A DNA stretch of 64,000 nucleotides from the NCBI RefSeq assembly GCF_012516315.1, contig NZ_CP051185.1, positions 3,849,363-3,913,362 on the forward strand. Direction: 5' to 3'. Below, piece after piece: positions 18,865 through 29,568 of the stretch. This stretch comes from Limnospira fusiformis SAG 85.79 (GTDB lineage: Bacteria > Cyanobacteriota > Cyanobacteriia > Cyanobacteriales > Microcoleaceae). How positions within the stretch are numbered: position 1 is the first letter of the stretch; each line of letters opens with the position of its first letter. Below the pieces are notes generated by a model. The model saw only the letters and a list, made by a program, of their open reading frames with translations. It ran no database searches and was not told the origin of the DNA. The translations under genes and the position numbers were made by a program.

Positions 18865-19230
18865 ATGTCAGATTCTCCAACTACTACAGGCGCAATAACC
18901 ACCGGATTAGTGATTGGTTTATTGTTTATGGGGGGCTTTTTTTGGGTAGGCTATTCGCTGCCATTTAGTCTGCTGTGTAGCTTTTTGGGTGGTGTATCTG
19001 CTTATCAATTAATAACTTGGTGGCATATAGACTCTCTGCCAAAGATTGAGGAGTCTAATTCCTCGAACCCAGAAGTTGGCAAGGTGTACAAGTCGATTCA
19101 TAAATTTTTGTTTAAATCTCAGTATAATAAACAATCAAAAAAACTTGCCCATGAGCCAGTTTCTAAAGGTCCTGTGTCTCTGATGGGATGGGTTTTAAAA
19201 GAACATTCCAAACGCAATACAGATAATTAA
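18865..19230 (+). CDS. Small membrane protein of unknown function
   Basis: 121 residues. Two adjoining hydrophobic helices (TTGLVIGLLFMGGFFWVGY and PFSLLCSFLGGVSAYQLITW) form a hairpin, followed by a basic, soluble C-terminal tail of about 70 residues (KSIHKFLFKSQYNKQSKK). I do not recognise the family. It lies 33 bases behind rsgA on the same strand and ends at a convergent terminator facing narB. Confidence 0.7.
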   Translation: MSDSPTTTGAITTGLVIGLLFMGGFFWVGYSLPFSLLCSFLGGVSAYQLITWWHIDSLPKIEESNSSNPEVGKVYKSIHKFLFKSQYNKQSKKLAHEPVSKGPVSLMGWVLKEHSKRNTDN

Positions 19231-19240
19231 TCATCAGGAG

Positions 19241-19282
19241 AAACCGGGTTTTGGGGTTGCTATGGCAGGAAAAACCCGGTTT
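19241..19282. terminator. Bidirectional terminator between convergent genes
   Basis: AAACCGGGTTTT (19241-19252) and AAAACCCGGTTT (19271-19282) are perfect inverted copies around an 18-base loop, between the plus-strand small membrane gene and minus-strand narB. T-rich flanks on both sides suit termination in both directions. The aaacccggttt core is the same word that forms the hairpin in the 49-54 kb repeats. Confidence 0.6.
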
Positions 19283-19317
19283 TAATAATTCATCATGTAC
19301 CCTCCCAGCGGAGGTAT

Positions 19318-21528
19318 TTAGACGGGAATAGTTGGATTGATTTTTTGTTGGTTAGGTTGGGTTTGTGAAGTTGGTAATAATTCGGGGTTAACTATTGATA
19401 ATTGTACGGCACAGGCTTTTAATTCTGGTTGTTTAGACTCAGGACAACATTCAGGGTGAGTCATGGCGTTGGCTTCGGTATTATCTCCCCATAAAGCGCC
19501 CCAGTGCATGGGTACAAATACAGTTCCCGGTGCGATCGCTTTAGTAATTTGAGCGGGAAAATAAGCCTTTCCACGGCGCGATCGCACTTGCACTAAATTG
19601 CCGGATTCAATGCCTAATTTCTGGGCATCTTTGGGGTGAATTTCCATAAAAGGAGTGGGGTGCATTTTGCGGATTTTCTCAATTCTCCCGGTTCGTGTTT
19701 GAGTGTGCCAATGGCCGTATAATCTCCCCGTTGTCAACACTAAAGGATAATCTGGATCTGGGGGTTCAGCTAATCCTTTGGAGTAATAAGCCGCAAATTG
19801 TGCGCGACCGTCAGGGGTATTAAATCGTAAATCAGTATATAAACGTTTAGGGGTGCGATTAATTTCGGTTTCCGTCTCAGGACAAGGCCATTGAATAGGA
19901 CCAGAAACCATTAAACGATGATGACTCAACCCAGATAAATCGCAGGGACGGTTACGAGTTAAGCGGACAAATTCTTGGTAAACTTGAGCGGAATTAGCGA
20001 AATTAAATGGTTTTGGAAAACCTAACCTCCGCCCTACTTCGGCGAAAATTTCCCAGTCGGCTTTAGCTTCTCCTAGGGGTTGACGAAAAGCCTGACATAA
20101 AGTGACGACCCGTTCAGAATTAGTCATAGTCCCGGTTTTTTCTCCCCACTGGGCGGCGGGTAGTAAAATATGGGCATATTCAGCGGTTTCTGTAGGATAA
20201 TAAGCGTCCTGATAAATGGTAAAAGGCGATCGCATTAAAGCCGCTTTAGTCCTTTCTAAATCCGGCATACTGACTGCTGGATTAGTCGCCGCCACCCATA
20301 ATAACCCCACTTTACCAGTTTCTAATCCGGTAATCATTTCCCAAGCATTCAAACCCACTTGGTCAGAAATCTGACCGGGTTCTAGTTCCCAAAATTGCTC
20401 AACCTCTCTCCGGTGTTGGGGATTTGTGACAACTCGATAACCGGGTAAAATATGGGCAAGTCCTCCCGCTTCTCTACCTCCCATAGCATTAGGTTGACCT
20501 GTTAAAGAAAAAGGACCCGCCCCAGGTTTACCAATATTTCCAGTCATCAAATGAAGGTTAATCAGAGTCCGCACTTTCGCAGTCCCTTCGGAAGACTGAT
20601 TTATCCCCATTGACCACATAGATAAAACTCGTTGAGACTCACCCCACCACCTAGCAGCTTGTTCAATATCATCCAGACGAATACCACAGGTTCTGGCTAC
20701 TAATTCCGGGGGATAAGATTGGATTACCTGCATATAATCAGGGAATCCTTTGGTACATTCATCAATAAATAAAGAATCTATAAAACCCCAACGCATTAAG
20801 AGGTTTGCTATACCATTAAGTAGGTCAATATCGGTTCCGGGACGGATGGCTAAATGTAGGTCTGCGGCTTCAGCGGTTTGGGTGCGGCGAGGGTCCACCA
20901 CAATCATTTTGACTTGGCGATTTTTCTTATGGTGAACCCGCAAACGATTAAAAACTATGGGGTGACATTCAGCGGTATTAGTGCCAATTAAAAAGGCACA
21001 GTCGGTTTTTTCTAGGTCGTCATAACAACAGGGGGGACCGTCTGAACCGAAACTTTTGATATAACCGGAGACGGCTGAAGACATACACAGGCGGGAATTG
21101 GCATCAAAATTATTGGTTCCCAAACAGCCTTTAATTAGCTTTTGGGCGATGTAATAGTCTTCGGTTTGGAATTGACCTGAACCATACATACAGATAGCAT
21201 CAGCCCCCATGGTGTGGCGGACGGTTTGAATGCGGTTGACAATAAGGTTATAGGCTTCATCCCAGGTGGCGCGACGAAAAGGTTGATCGAGGGTCTCTCG
21301 GATCATGGGATATTTCAGGCGGTTTTTGTCTATGGCTTCGGCAATTGTTGCGCCTTTGACGCAAACTTTACCGAGGCTGGAGGGGTGAGTGCGATCGCCT
21401 CTAACTTGCCAAATTGGATTTCCTTGGGAGTCTCTATTTGTCGCTTTTCCGGGTTGTGCGGGGGGTAAAACTTCTAAGCCGCAACCAACACCGCAGTAAG
21501 GACAAAGAGTTTTTGTTAATTCAGTCAT
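19318..21528 (-). CDS. narB: Assimilatory nitrate reductase NarB
   Basis: 736 residues of the molybdopterin oxidoreductase family. The N-terminal [4Fe-4S] ligands are Cys9, Cys12 and Cys16 (CPYCGVGC) and Cys56 (GKVCVKG). The molybdenum cysteine sits in NTAECHP. Cofactor-binding motifs include [37 protein letters not shown] and the C-terminal molydopterin dinucleotide domain ([25 protein letters not shown]). It reduces nitrate to nitrite using ferredoxin. nrtP lies upstream on the same strand, so uptake and reduction are adjacent. No NtcA box (GTA-N8-TAC) is visible directly before it. nirA is not in the window. Confidence 0.96.
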   Translation of the reverse strand: MTELTKTLCPYCGVGCGLEVLPPAQPGKATNRDSQGNPIWQVRGDRTHPSSLGKVCVKGATIAEAIDKNRLKYPMIRETLDQPFRRATWDEAYNLIVNRIQTVRHTMGADAICMYGSGQFQTEDYYIAQKLIKGCLGTNNFDANSRLCMSSAVSGYIKSFGSDGPPCCYDDLEKTDCAFLIGTNTAECHPIVFNRLRVHHKKNRQVKMIVVDPRRTQTAEAADLHLAIRPGTDIDLLNGIANLLMRWGFIDSLFIDECTKGFPDYMQVIQSYPPELVARTCGIRLDDIEQAARWWGESQRVLSMWSMGINQSSEGTAKVRTLINLHLMTGNIGKPGAGPFSLTGQPNAMGGREAGGLAHILPGYRVVTNPQHRREVEQFWELEPGQISDQVGLNAWEMITGLETGKVGLLWVAATNPAVSMPDLERTKAALMRSPFTIYQDAYYPTETAEYAHILLPAAQWGEKTGTMTNSERVVTLCQAFRQPLGEAKADWEIFAEVGRRLGFPKPFNFANSAQVYQEFVRLTRNRPCDLSGLSHHRLMVSGPIQWPCPETETEINRTPKRLYTDLRFNTPDGRAQFAAYYSKGLAEPPDPDYPLVLTTGRLYGHWHTQTRTGRIEKIRKMHPTPFMEIHPKDAQKLGIESGNLVQVRSRRGKAYFPAQITKAIAPGTVFVPMHWGALWGDNTEANAMTHPECCPESKQPELKACAVQLSIVNPELLPTSQTQPNQQKINPTIPV

Positions 21529-21729
21529 TTTAGATTAATGGGTGGTAATTGTGGCAGTTTTGATTATAGTATATCAGTCACCTATTTGCTGGCAATTGGG
21601 GGGAGTTGACTGTGATTAATTATCTGCTAAAATCAGCCAATTAATTAATCAATCCACCCCAACCGGAAGTTAATCACCGTAACCACGGAGGATAGTCATC
21701 TAGGAAGGATAGGGAATTATTGTCGGTTC

Positions 21730-21772
21730 AGGGGCGAGTAGCTAATTTGATGCTAGTTAATAACCCGCCCCT
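21730..21772 (-). terminator. Hairpin after nrtP
   Basis: AGGGGCG (21730-21736) pairs with CGCCCCT (21766-21772) a few bases after the nrtP stop. There is no T run on the minus strand. It may separate nrtP from narB transcription or merely stabilise the nrtP end. Confidence 0.4.
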
Positions 21773-21781
21773 ATTTAGGAG

Positions 21782-23284
21782 TTATTTGGCGACAGGGATA
21801 ATGTCTTCGTTGGCTTGTAATTCTTCTTGATGATGGTCAGCAAAAGACCCTTGAGGTTCCTTGAGGAAAAACCAACAGAGGAAAGCGACAATCATGCTAG
21901 TTACTCCTAACATCTCGAAGAAAATTCGGTTGCCGATATCACCTTCTGGAAATAGGCTAAATAGTGTTAGATAAACGACTGCACCCACATTTCCATAAGC
22001 CCCAACATTTCCGGCAATTTGTCCAGTAACACGGCGTTTAATGAGGGGAACGATCGCAAAAGATGAACCTTCCCCAGCTTGTACAAAGAATGAACAAGTC
22101 ATGGTTAAAAGTACCGCCAAAGGTAGCCACCAACCACCATTAACTCGACCCATAATTAAATAAGCAAATGCCATTCCCGCAGTCAGAACCGCCATGGTAT
22201 TTTTACGGCTACCTAATTTATCAGAAATTAGACCTCCACCGGGGCGAGACATTAGGTTCATGAAAGCATAACTAGCAGCTATCATTCCAGCGGCTGGTTT
22301 ACTGAGTCCAAAAGTATTCTCAAAGAAAGCGGGAAGCATTGACACCACAGCTAATTCTGAGCCGAAGTTGACAAAATAGGTCAATTCCAAAATAGCAACT
22401 TGGGAAAAATTGTAACGGTCTGCGGGGGGATAGTGTTTGTGACCAAGGATTAGTTCTTTATTCGCTTCCCAGCAGTTATAACCTTGGAAAAGGTATAAAC
22501 CGAATAAGGCTACCCAAACGATATAAAGTTGCGGTAAGGTCAAGAAACCTACTTTACTTAAACGCCAAGCTAGGATAGCCAAAACACCAACTAGGGGAAT
22601 ATTCATGAGCATCAAAAACCAGAAGTCTTTGGGGGTGGTCACTTCTAAACCTCTGGCGCGTTTGGGTTTTTGATAGACTTTTCCTGGGGGGGTATCTTGG
22701 ACGTTAAAGAAGTAGAAAGCACCATAAGCAGCGGCGATAATTCCTGTTAATGCTACGGCTACTCGCCAGTTAATTACCCCCCCAGAACCGAAGGTTAAAA
22801 TTGCTGCTAGAGTGGGTAAGCTAAAGGCAGCGGCGGCGGAACCAAAATTACCCCAACCGCCATAAATTCCCTCGGCTAAACCGATTTCTTTGGGGGGGAA
22901 CCATTCGGCTACCATGCGGATACCAATTACAAATCCTGCACCCACTATGCTGAGGGCTAAACGGGAAATTACTAATTGATTAAAGTTTTGGGCTAAGGCA
23001 AATGCTGTACAGGGAATTGCTGCATAAATTAGCAGTAATGAGTAGGTGATTCTAGGACCGTATTTGTCTAGCAGCATCCCAATAATAATCCGGGCGGGAA
23101 CTGTGAGGGCAACATTACAAATAGCGAGGGTACGAATTTGACTTATTTCTAAGCCCATATCGTCTTGAATAGCTGTGGCTAAAGGTGCAAAGTTGAACCA
23201 GACGACAAAGGAAAGAAAGAAGGCAAACCAGGTTAGGTGTAGGATTTTGTATCGGCCTTTTAAAGACCATAATTCGGTTAGCAT
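21782..23284 (-). CDS. nrtP: Nitrate/nitrite transporter NrtP (MFS, NNP family)
   Basis: 500 residues with about twelve membrane helices. It begins GRYKILHLTWFAFFLSFVVWFNFAPL, the NNP-family opening, and carries the two NNP signatures as Gly/Ala-rich helices (VGAGFVIGIRMVAEWFPPKEIGLAEGIYGG... and AGNVGAYGNVGAVVY). It takes up nitrate by proton or sodium coupling; many cyanobacteria use the ABC system NrtABCD instead. The long cytoplasmic insertion between helices 6 and 7 (about KVYQKPKRARGLEV) is seen in cyanobacterial NrtP. It sits 253 bases upstream of narB, same strand. Confidence 0.92.
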   Translation of the reverse strand: MLTELWSLKGRYKILHLTWFAFFLSFVVWFNFAPLATAIQDDMGLEISQIRTLAICNVALTVPARIIIGMLLDKYGPRITYSLLLIYAAIPCTAFALAQNFNQLVISRLALSIVGAGFVIGIRMVAEWFPPKEIGLAEGIYGGWGNFGSAAAAFSLPTLAAILTFGSGGVINWRVAVALTGIIAAAYGAFYFFNVQDTPPGKVYQKPKRARGLEVTTPKDFWFLMLMNIPLVGVLAILAWRLSKVGFLTLPQLYIVWVALFGLYLFQGYNCWEANKELILGHKHYPPADRYNFSQVAILELTYFVNFGSELAVVSMLPAFFENTFGLSKPAAGMIAASYAFMNLMSRPGGGLISDKLGSRKNTMAVLTAGMAFAYLIMGRVNGGWWLPLAVLLTMTCSFFVQAGEGSSFAIVPLIKRRVTGQIAGNVGAYGNVGAVVYLTLFSLFPEGDIGNRIFFEMLGVTSMIVAFLCWFFLKEPQGSFADHHQEELQANEDIIPVAK

Positions 23285-23384
23285 TTTGATTAAATGGTGG
23301 GGTAAAACAACGGTGGAAATTGGCGGGGGTCAGGACTTGATGAATTGGTATAATTACTCAATCATCAAGGCAGGTAAGGGAATA

Positions 23385-23906
23385 CTATTGGGCAACCCAA
23401 GGGTTGACTTGTAAAGTGCCACTGGGAGTCATGACTACGAGAAATTCAGCCTGGGGTTGGTTTTCGGTGGTGGCTTGACTTAATTGGAGAATGGGAGTCT
23501 GATTAAGATATTTGGCGGCGGCGAGGTTGATGGTTTTGTATTGGGCGATCGCACCTGTTTGATTGACTGAGACCTGATACACTAGGTTCTCGGTAAAGGT
23601 AGGGTACTGTTGCCAGTTTTGGTCAATTTGGGTGTATAATTGGGTGGTTAAATCAGCGATCGCATTCGGATCGGTGATGGGGGTTACGGTGGCCTCTAGT
23701 GTTGGGGTTTCTACGGTTTCTGGGACAATTTCGACAGCAGTTACAATGGTTTCGGCTTGGGGTTGCTGTTGTGCGTAGTGGTTGGATAGTAGTTGCTGCC
23801 AACTGTTAAGATAAAATCCTGAAAAGGCAATTAAGCCAATGACTGACACGATTTTCAGACCGACGGAAGAGGTTAACGAGTTGGGGGTAGTTTGAATGGA
23901 TGTCAT
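23385..23906 (-). CDS. Membrane-anchored protein of unknown function
   Basis: 173 residues. A short cytoplasmic head is followed by one membrane helix (LKIVSVIGLIAFSGFYLNSW), a Pro/Glu/Thr-rich linker (TPTLEATVTPITDP) and a soluble domain with LYTQIDQNWQQYPTFTENLVYQVSVNQTGAI. The C-terminal part, a predicted beta/alpha domain ending VTPSGTLQVNPWVAQ, is reminiscent of the TonB/TolA C-terminal fold, but I cannot confirm it. It lies upstream of nrtP on the same strand (100-base gap); any link to nitrate uptake is unproven. Confidence 0.65.
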   Translation of the reverse strand: MTSIQTTPNSLTSSVGLKIVSVIGLIAFSGFYLNSWQQLLSNHYAQQQPQAETIVTAVEIVPETVETPTLEATVTPITDPNAIADLTTQLYTQIDQNWQQYPTFTENLVYQVSVNQTGAIAQYKTINLAAAKYLNQTPILQLSQATTENQPQAEFLVVMTPSGTLQVNPWVAQ

Positions 23907-24279
23907 GGAGATTTTCTGATAGTAAAGTTGACTAGCACCGGACTACATTTCCCTAGCTTTATGAGCGATCGCCTCTTTATTTAATCATAACTTTTATGGA
24001 TTGGGCTATATCAAAAATGAGGATAAGTACATCAAAACTAGCCCTAAGTTTATGATAATTGCATAAACAACAACCTAAATATGGGTGATTAGGGAATGAT
24101 AACCGGAAATTAAACTACTCCTAAAGCTGCCGAAAATTTGAGCGATGACTTTAAGAATTAATCAGTAGGTTAAAGCTGAAAAATCAGTTAAAGTGTAGCT
24201 AATATTACAAAATCCTAAGTTTGATGAACTTTTTGCATATTAACAATGTTATTTTTGCATGATGGGGTAAATTGTAGTC
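23907..24279. other. Divergent AT-rich promoter region
   Basis: No gene is visible in these 373 bases, which separate a minus-strand gene from the plus-strand deaminase. Two copies of tttttgcat (24229-24237 and 24252-24260) lie 23 bases apart just before the deaminase start, a spacing compatible with an operator pair or a promoter. One HIP1 site is at about 23964. Confidence 0.3.
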
Positions 24280-25626
24280 ATGATTAGTATTCCCAAAAGC
24301 GATCGCTACTGGCTAAAAAATGCCCATATTCCCTACTGTTTACTGGAAGTAAGCCAACCGGACTGGTTAAGCCAACAGACGCGGGAGGGGCTAATATTAA
24401 TCGATGTGGAAATTACATCGGGGAAAATTAGCCAACTGCGACCCGCTGGAAATACAGACACGGCTGATATCCCCTGGGTAGACCTGCGGGGGGGACAGGT
24501 TTGGCCCTGTTTTGTGGACTTACACACCCATTTAGATAAGGGCCATATTTGGCAGCGATCGCCTAATCCCGACGGGACTTTTACCGGGGCGCTAAATACT
24601 GCTATTTCCGATAGTGAAAAATACTGGACCCCTGAAGATATCTATCAGCGGATGGAATTTGGTTTAAAATGTAGTTATGCCCATGGGACTCAGGCTATCC
24701 GCACCCATTTAGACTCAGCCGGAAAACTCACAGAAATTAGCTGGGAAGTATTGAACAGTCTGCGGGAAAAATGGTGCGATCGACTATTTTTGCAAGCTGT
24801 ATCCCTGGTATCTCTGGATTATTACTTAACCCCCCAAGGAGAAAAACTAGCCGATAGAGTAGCAGAAATGGGCGGCATTTTAGGGGGTGTCGCTTATATT
24901 AACCGTGACCTTGATCAACAAATGGAGCGAGTATTTGACCTAGCCAAAGACCGGAATTTATCCTTAGATTTCCATGTCGATGAAAATGGCGATCCTGATT
25001 CTAATACCCTATATAAAATCGCCGAATATGCGGTTAAATCTCAATTTGAGAATCCCATAATTTGCGGACATTGTTGCAGTTTATCCGTCCAGAGTCCCGA
25101 AGTGATTAACCAGACCATTAATCTGCTTAAATCATCTAATATAGGGATTGTCAGCTTGCCCATGTGCAATTTATATCTGCAAGATAGACAATATTCTAAC
25201 CATTCAAATACACCCAAAACCCCAAAATGGCGAGGGGTCACACTTCTGCATGAATTAAAACAAGCCGGAATCCCCGTAACAGTCGCGAGTGATAACTGTC
25301 GTGATCCCTTTTATGCTTTTGGAGATCATGACGTTTTAGAAGTCTTCAAAATGTCAGTCAGAATCGGCCATTTAGATCATCCATCAGGTGACTGGCCCCA
25401 AATCGTCACCAAAACCGCCGCCGATCTAATGGGATTATCAAATCTAGGAAGGCTGAAGGTAGGCATTTCCGCCAATCTCATCGCTTTTAAAGGCAGAAAT
25501 TTCAGTGAATTACTATCGCGATCGCAGCATGATCGGGTTATCATCAGAAACGGTGCATCAGTATCAGCTTCTATCCCCGACTATTCTGAGTTAGACGACT
25601 TAATAACTAGCCACTTCACAGAATAG
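24280..25626 (+). CDS. codA: Cytosine deaminase-like amidohydrolase
   Basis: 448 residues of the metal-dependent amidohydrolase superfamily. Metal ligands follow the CodA pattern: VDLHTHLDKG (His82, His84), HVDENGDP, ICGHCCSLS and the late aspartate in VTVASDNCRDPFYAFG; FGDHDVLEV also matches CodA. It would convert cytosine to uracil, feeding pyrimidine salvage; upp lies 17 kb away, consistent with that but not evidence of joint control. A related isoguanine or creatinine-type deaminase cannot be excluded. It stands alone, followed by the exopolysaccharide locus after 90 bases. Confidence 0.82.
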   Translation: MISIPKSDRYWLKNAHIPYCLLEVSQPDWLSQQTREGLILIDVEITSGKISQLRPAGNTDTADIPWVDLRGGQVWPCFVDLHTHLDKGHIWQRSPNPDGTFTGALNTAISDSEKYWTPEDIYQRMEFGLKCSYAHGTQAIRTHLDSAGKLTEISWEVLNSLREKWCDRLFLQAVSLVSLDYYLTPQGEKLADRVAEMGGILGGVAYINRDLDQQMERVFDLAKDRNLSLDFHVDENGDPDSNTLYKIAEYAVKSQFENPIICGHCCSLSVQSPEVINQTINLLKSSNIGIVSLPMCNLYLQDRQYSNHSNTPKTPKWRGVTLLHELKQAGIPVTVASDNCRDPFYAFGDHDVLEVFKMSVRIGHLDHPSGDWPQIVTKTAADLMGLSNLGRLKVGISANLIAFKGRNFSELLSRSQHDRVIIRNGASVSASIPDYSELDDLITSHFTE

Positions 25627-25715
25627 CCGTTACCATGAGGAAGAAACCCTCAGCCTTCAAGTCATTGTCAACTGTATATTCCATGTTTCATCTGTCAGTG
25701 TCTTGACTCTCACCT

Positions 25716-27203
25716 ATGACTCAGCCATCATTTCCAGCTAATATAACTAATGCTGTCAAATCTCCCCAGGCGACAACCCTGATGAGTTGGGGGTTAATGT
25801 CCCTATTGATATGGCATAGCAGCACACCTATCAGCCTAGCGCAAACTCAACCTTCTATCCCCATCCCCACTATTACCCCCGCCTCAATTCGTGTTCCTGA
25901 TGCCTATACCCTCGGTCCAGGAGATTTGCTAAGGGTAGATATTCTCGATGTTCCTGAGTACAGTGGCGAATACCTGATTTTGACTGATGGGACACTCAAT
26001 CTGCCTCTAATCGGTCAAATTACCGTAGCTGGTTTATCAGTTTCTCAACTGACCGAGAAAATTTCCGCCGCCTATACTCCCTTTGTACAACAACCATTCC
26101 CCAGCGTGAGAATTATTACACCCCGTCCCATTAGCATTGCCGTTGGGGGGGAAGTACAAAGACCGGGAACATACATTCTCCCCCTTTCCACATCTAACAC
26201 CGTTGAGCGACAATTTCAGTTCTATACAGTAACTCAGCTTCTCCAGCAGGCGGGTGGGATTACTCAATCAGCAGATATTACTCAGGTTAAGGTGCAGCGA
26301 CAAGAACCCACCAGGCTAAATATTGTCGTCAACCTCAAGGAATTGTTGGAAAATGGAGATTTAAGTCAAGATCTGGTTTTGCGCGATCGCGATACAATTG
26401 TAGTACCCACCGCCGAAAGTCTTGATCCTGTCGCTATTCGACAGATTAATTCCGCTAATTTTGCCCCCGAGGAAGTCCCCCCTTTTCAAGTAGTTATCGT
26501 CGGGGAGGTATTTAATCCGGGAACCCATATTATGGGGGAAGGAATGGCGAATTTGCCGGAATTACCGACTATTACTCAAGCTATTCAAAGGGCGGGAGGT
26601 ATTAAGCCTCAAGCTAACCTGCGTCGCATTCAATTACAAAGACTGACTCAGGCGGGTGAATTAAAGACTATAACTGTTGATTTGTGGCAATTACTGACCA
26701 CTGGTGATGCTACTCAGGATATTAGTTTACAGCCGGGAGATTCTATTATAATTCCTACCGCTAGTGCCGTGCCTCCCGATGAGATTATTTCCCTCGCCAG
26801 TGCTAGTTTTTCACCCAGAACTATGATGGTTAATGTGGTGGGAGAAGTGACACAACCAGGGGCGCTGCAAGTACCGATTAATACAACCCTTAATCAAGCC
26901 ATCTTAGTGGCGGGGGGGTTTAATCAGCGGCGGGCGAATACTGGCTCCGTGCAACTGCTGCGTTTGCATCCTGATGGTACCGTTTCCCGTCGTCAAATTT
27001 ATATTGATTTTCAAGCCGGACTAAATGCACCAAATAATCCCGTTTTACAACGAGATGATGTGGTCGTCGTGAACCGTTCAACTTTAACTGAGGCTGCTGA
27101 TACTTTTGAAGAGGTTTTAAGACCTGTGGGTGGTCTGATTGGTGTATCGGCTTTACTCAATATAATTCATGTTTTAACAGAGGATAGAGATAATAATAAT
27201 TAA
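25716..27203 (+). CDS. Polysaccharide export outer-membrane channel protein (Wza/OPX family)
   Basis: 495 residues. A hydrophobic N-terminal segment (TTLMSWGLMSLLIWHSSTPISLAQ) looks like a signal peptide ending ALAQ-like. The Poly_export domain follows (YTLGPGDLLRVDILDVPEYSG, about 65-140), then three SLBB-type repeats, each with a VGEV-QPGTY/H motif and AGG (about 145-240, 255-345, 365-450). Such proteins form the periplasmic/outer-membrane conduit for exported polysaccharide. It is first in the cluster and directly before the chain-length kinase, with which it works. The C-terminus has one possible membrane helix (VGGLIGVSALLNIIHVL). Confidence 0.9.
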   Translation: MTQPSFPANITNAVKSPQATTLMSWGLMSLLIWHSSTPISLAQTQPSIPIPTITPASIRVPDAYTLGPGDLLRVDILDVPEYSGEYLILTDGTLNLPLIGQITVAGLSVSQLTEKISAAYTPFVQQPFPSVRIITPRPISIAVGGEVQRPGTYILPLSTSNTVERQFQFYTVTQLLQQAGGITQSADITQVKVQRQEPTRLNIVVNLKELLENGDLSQDLVLRDRDTIVVPTAESLDPVAIRQINSANFAPEEVPPFQVVIVGEVFNPGTHIMGEGMANLPELPTITQAIQRAGGIKPQANLRRIQLQRLTQAGELKTITVDLWQLLTTGDATQDISLQPGDSIIIPTASAVPPDEIISLASASFSPRTMMVNVVGEVTQPGALQVPINTTLNQAILVAGGFNQRRANTGSVQLLRLHPDGTVSRRQIYIDFQAGLNAPNNPVLQRDDVVVVNRSTLTEAADTFEEVLRPVGGLIGVSALLNIIHVLTEDRDNNN

Positions 27204-27237
27204 ATTTATCAGATGGTGGTTTTGTATATAATAGGGA

Positions 27238-29463
27238 ATGGTTATGGATTTTAGTAATATTGAACACCGAGAATCGATTGATTTGGATTTGGGTAGATAT
27301 TTACAAACATTGAAACGCCGATGGTTTTGGCTGCTGGGGGTTTTTGTGCTGAGTGTATCTGGGGCTGTATATGCTACCCAATTTTTGACCCCAACTTATG
27401 AAAACTCTGGCAAAATTTTATTTAAGGTAGACCGTACTTCTTCTTTAGCTGGTATTGGTGAAGGGTTAGGGGAACTGAAAGCACTATTGGCGGATCAGAC
27501 TCCTTTGAGTACCCAGATAGAATTAATGTATTCTAATCCTCTGTTAGAAACAGTGATTGAGCGCTTGAATTTAACTAATGAGGATGGTGAACCCGTGGCT
27601 CCAGAGGATATTAGACGCAATTTAGATATGAGAATTATCGGCGGCACGGATATTGTTCTGTTAACCTATCAAAGCCGAAATCCCCAAGAAGTTGCTGATG
27701 TTATTAATACCGTGATGGAGGTTTATATTGAGGCTAATGTGTCTAGCATTCGACAAGACGCTTCCGGCGCGAAAGAGTTTATTCAGGAACAGCTACCTAG
27801 GGTACAAAAGGAGTTGTTTCTGGCGGAAAAATCTATTCAAGATTTTAAGGAAAGAAATGAGATAGTAGACCTGGGAACGGAGTTTGCTATATCCGTACAA
27901 GAAATGGCGCAGTTAAATCGCAATATTACTACTTTAGAAGCTGAATTAAATGCGGTGCAATCTTTGGTTAATTCCTTGGGAAATCAAGTGGGTTTGAACT
28001 TGGAAGAAGCTATAGCCGTAAATACTTTAAGTCAGTCTCCGGTGGTGCGAGCAGCTTTACAAGAATTGGAGAATGTGGAGGGGGAATTAGCCCAGGAACA
28101 AAGACGTTTTCGAGATGAAAATCCCCGGATTATTTCTTTAAAGGGAAAGCGAGATAATCTGGAGAATTTGTTACAAAGAGAAATTCAAGTGTATTTGGGT
28201 AGTAGCAGACCCTTTTCTCGCGGGTTGCTCAGGGTTATGGATGTCAAAAATAACAAGATTGAAGAGTTTGTTAATGCGGAAATTCGGCGGCTGGATTTGA
28301 CTAAGCAGCTTGACTCTCTCTATGAGGCGCGTGATGGTTTGGAAAGGAGAGCTAGGATCTTGCCACAATTAGAACAACAACAGCAGGAACTTGAGCGCAA
28401 AGCTGAGGTGGCTCGTCTGACTTATCGGACTTTACTACAAAATCTTGAGGAAGCACAAGTGGCAGCCAATAAGATTACCAATAATGCCAGAATTATCGAA
28501 ACGGCTAACGTTCCAGATGAGGGAAAAACGGCAAAAGTACCGTTGTTGGCTTTGGGAGTAATGGGGGGATTAGTCGCCTCAACTACTTTATTGCTGTTGA
28601 TGGAAATGGGAGATAAATCTCTGAGGACTGTGGCGGAAACTAGGGATTTATTTGGATATACTTTGTTGGGTATTATTCCTTCTTTTGCAGCGCCGCCTTT
28701 TTACCGCTATTTGACGGGAGGCGATCGCTCTTCTGTACAGGTTCCGGTGGTGGATACACCCGGTTCCTTAATTAGCGAAATTTATCGGATGATTCAGGCT
28801 AATTTGAAGTTTTTGGGTTCCGATCGCAAAGTGCGGGTAATTGTGGTAAGCAGTTCCGTACCACAGGAGGGAAAATCAACGGTTTCCGCTAATTTGGCGG
28901 CGGCGATCGCCCAGCTTGGACATCGGGTGATACTCATTGATGGGGATATGCGACAACCGATTCAACATCATATCTGGGGTTTAACTAATGCGGTGGGATT
29001 AAGTGATGTACTCGTGGAAGAGGCGACTCTTTCCGAAGCCGTGAAGCCGGGAATTGACCAACTCGATATTTTGACCGCTGGGGTGACACCACCCAATCCG
29101 TTAGCACTTTTGGATTCTCGACGCATGACTTCCTTAATTCGGAATTTTTCGGAGGAGTATGATTTTGTAATTATTGATACACCACCATTGTTATTAGCCG
29201 CCGATGCTTTAACTTTAGCTAATATGGCTAGTGGGGTGTTAATGGTCGCTAGACCCCGAATTCTTGACCGCGATAGCGCTAAAGCCGCTAAGGAAATATT
29301 AGGGCGATCGGGTCAGCGGATCTTGGGGACGGTGATCAATGGGATTAGCAAGAATGAGTCCACTAAGTATTTCTATCATGCTCAACGCTATTTCCCTCTC
29401 CAAAAATCCCATCGGCGCGATCGCTCCGCACCCCCGAAAATATCTTCTAGGAGTTCTTCTTAG
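27238..29463 (+). CDS. Polysaccharide co-polymerase/BY-type tyrosine kinase (Wzc-like)
   Basis: 741 residues; MDFSNIEH two codons in is an alternative start. Wzz domain with a first membrane helix (FWLLGVFVLSVSGAVYATQF, about 32-52), long periplasmic coiled coils (about 190-410), a second membrane helix (ALGVMGGLVASTTLLLLM, about 440-460), then a cytoplasmic kinase: Walker A SSVPQEGKST, Walker A' VILIDGDMRQP and Walker B DFVIIDTPPLL. The tail has a modest tyrosine cluster (KYFYHAQRYF). It controls chain length and couples synthesis to the OPX channel through autophosphorylation. Only 34 bases separate it from the OPX gene. Confidence 0.9.
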   Translation: MVMDFSNIEHRESIDLDLGRYLQTLKRRWFWLLGVFVLSVSGAVYATQFLTPTYENSGKILFKVDRTSSLAGIGEGLGELKALLADQTPLSTQIELMYSNPLLETVIERLNLTNEDGEPVAPEDIRRNLDMRIIGGTDIVLLTYQSRNPQEVADVINTVMEVYIEANVSSIRQDASGAKEFIQEQLPRVQKELFLAEKSIQDFKERNEIVDLGTEFAISVQEMAQLNRNITTLEAELNAVQSLVNSLGNQVGLNLEEAIAVNTLSQSPVVRAALQELENVEGELAQEQRRFRDENPRIISLKGKRDNLENLLQREIQVYLGSSRPFSRGLLRVMDVKNNKIEEFVNAEIRRLDLTKQLDSLYEARDGLERRARILPQLEQQQQELERKAEVARLTYRTLLQNLEEAQVAANKITNNARIIETANVPDEGKTAKVPLLALGVMGGLVASTTLLLLMEMGDKSLRTVAETRDLFGYTLLGIIPSFAAPPFYRYLTGGDRSSVQVPVVDTPGSLISEIYRMIQANLKFLGSDRKVRVIVVSSSVPQEGKSTVSANLAAAIAQLGHRVILIDGDMRQPIQHHIWGLTNAVGLSDVLVEEATLSEAVKPGIDQLDILTAGVTPPNPLALLDSRRMTSLIRNFSEEYDFVIIDTPPLLLAADALTLANMASGVLMVARPRILDRDSAKAAKEILGRSGQRILGTVINGISKNESTKYFYHAQRYFPLQKSHRRDRSAPPKISSRSSS

Positions 29464-29568
29464 ATATCAAACTATCCCTATACCAGGTTAATTAAGCCTG
29501 GAGACTCCCTGACAGCAACAACTTTACCAAAACTTTACATAATCTACATTAATTTTTACATTTCTCTC

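Noticed and set aside
21529-23384. NtcA boxes upstream of narB and nrtP
   Set aside because: No GTA-N8-TAC match with a following -10 box was found by eye. Near-matches such as gtattcccttac have the wrong spacing.
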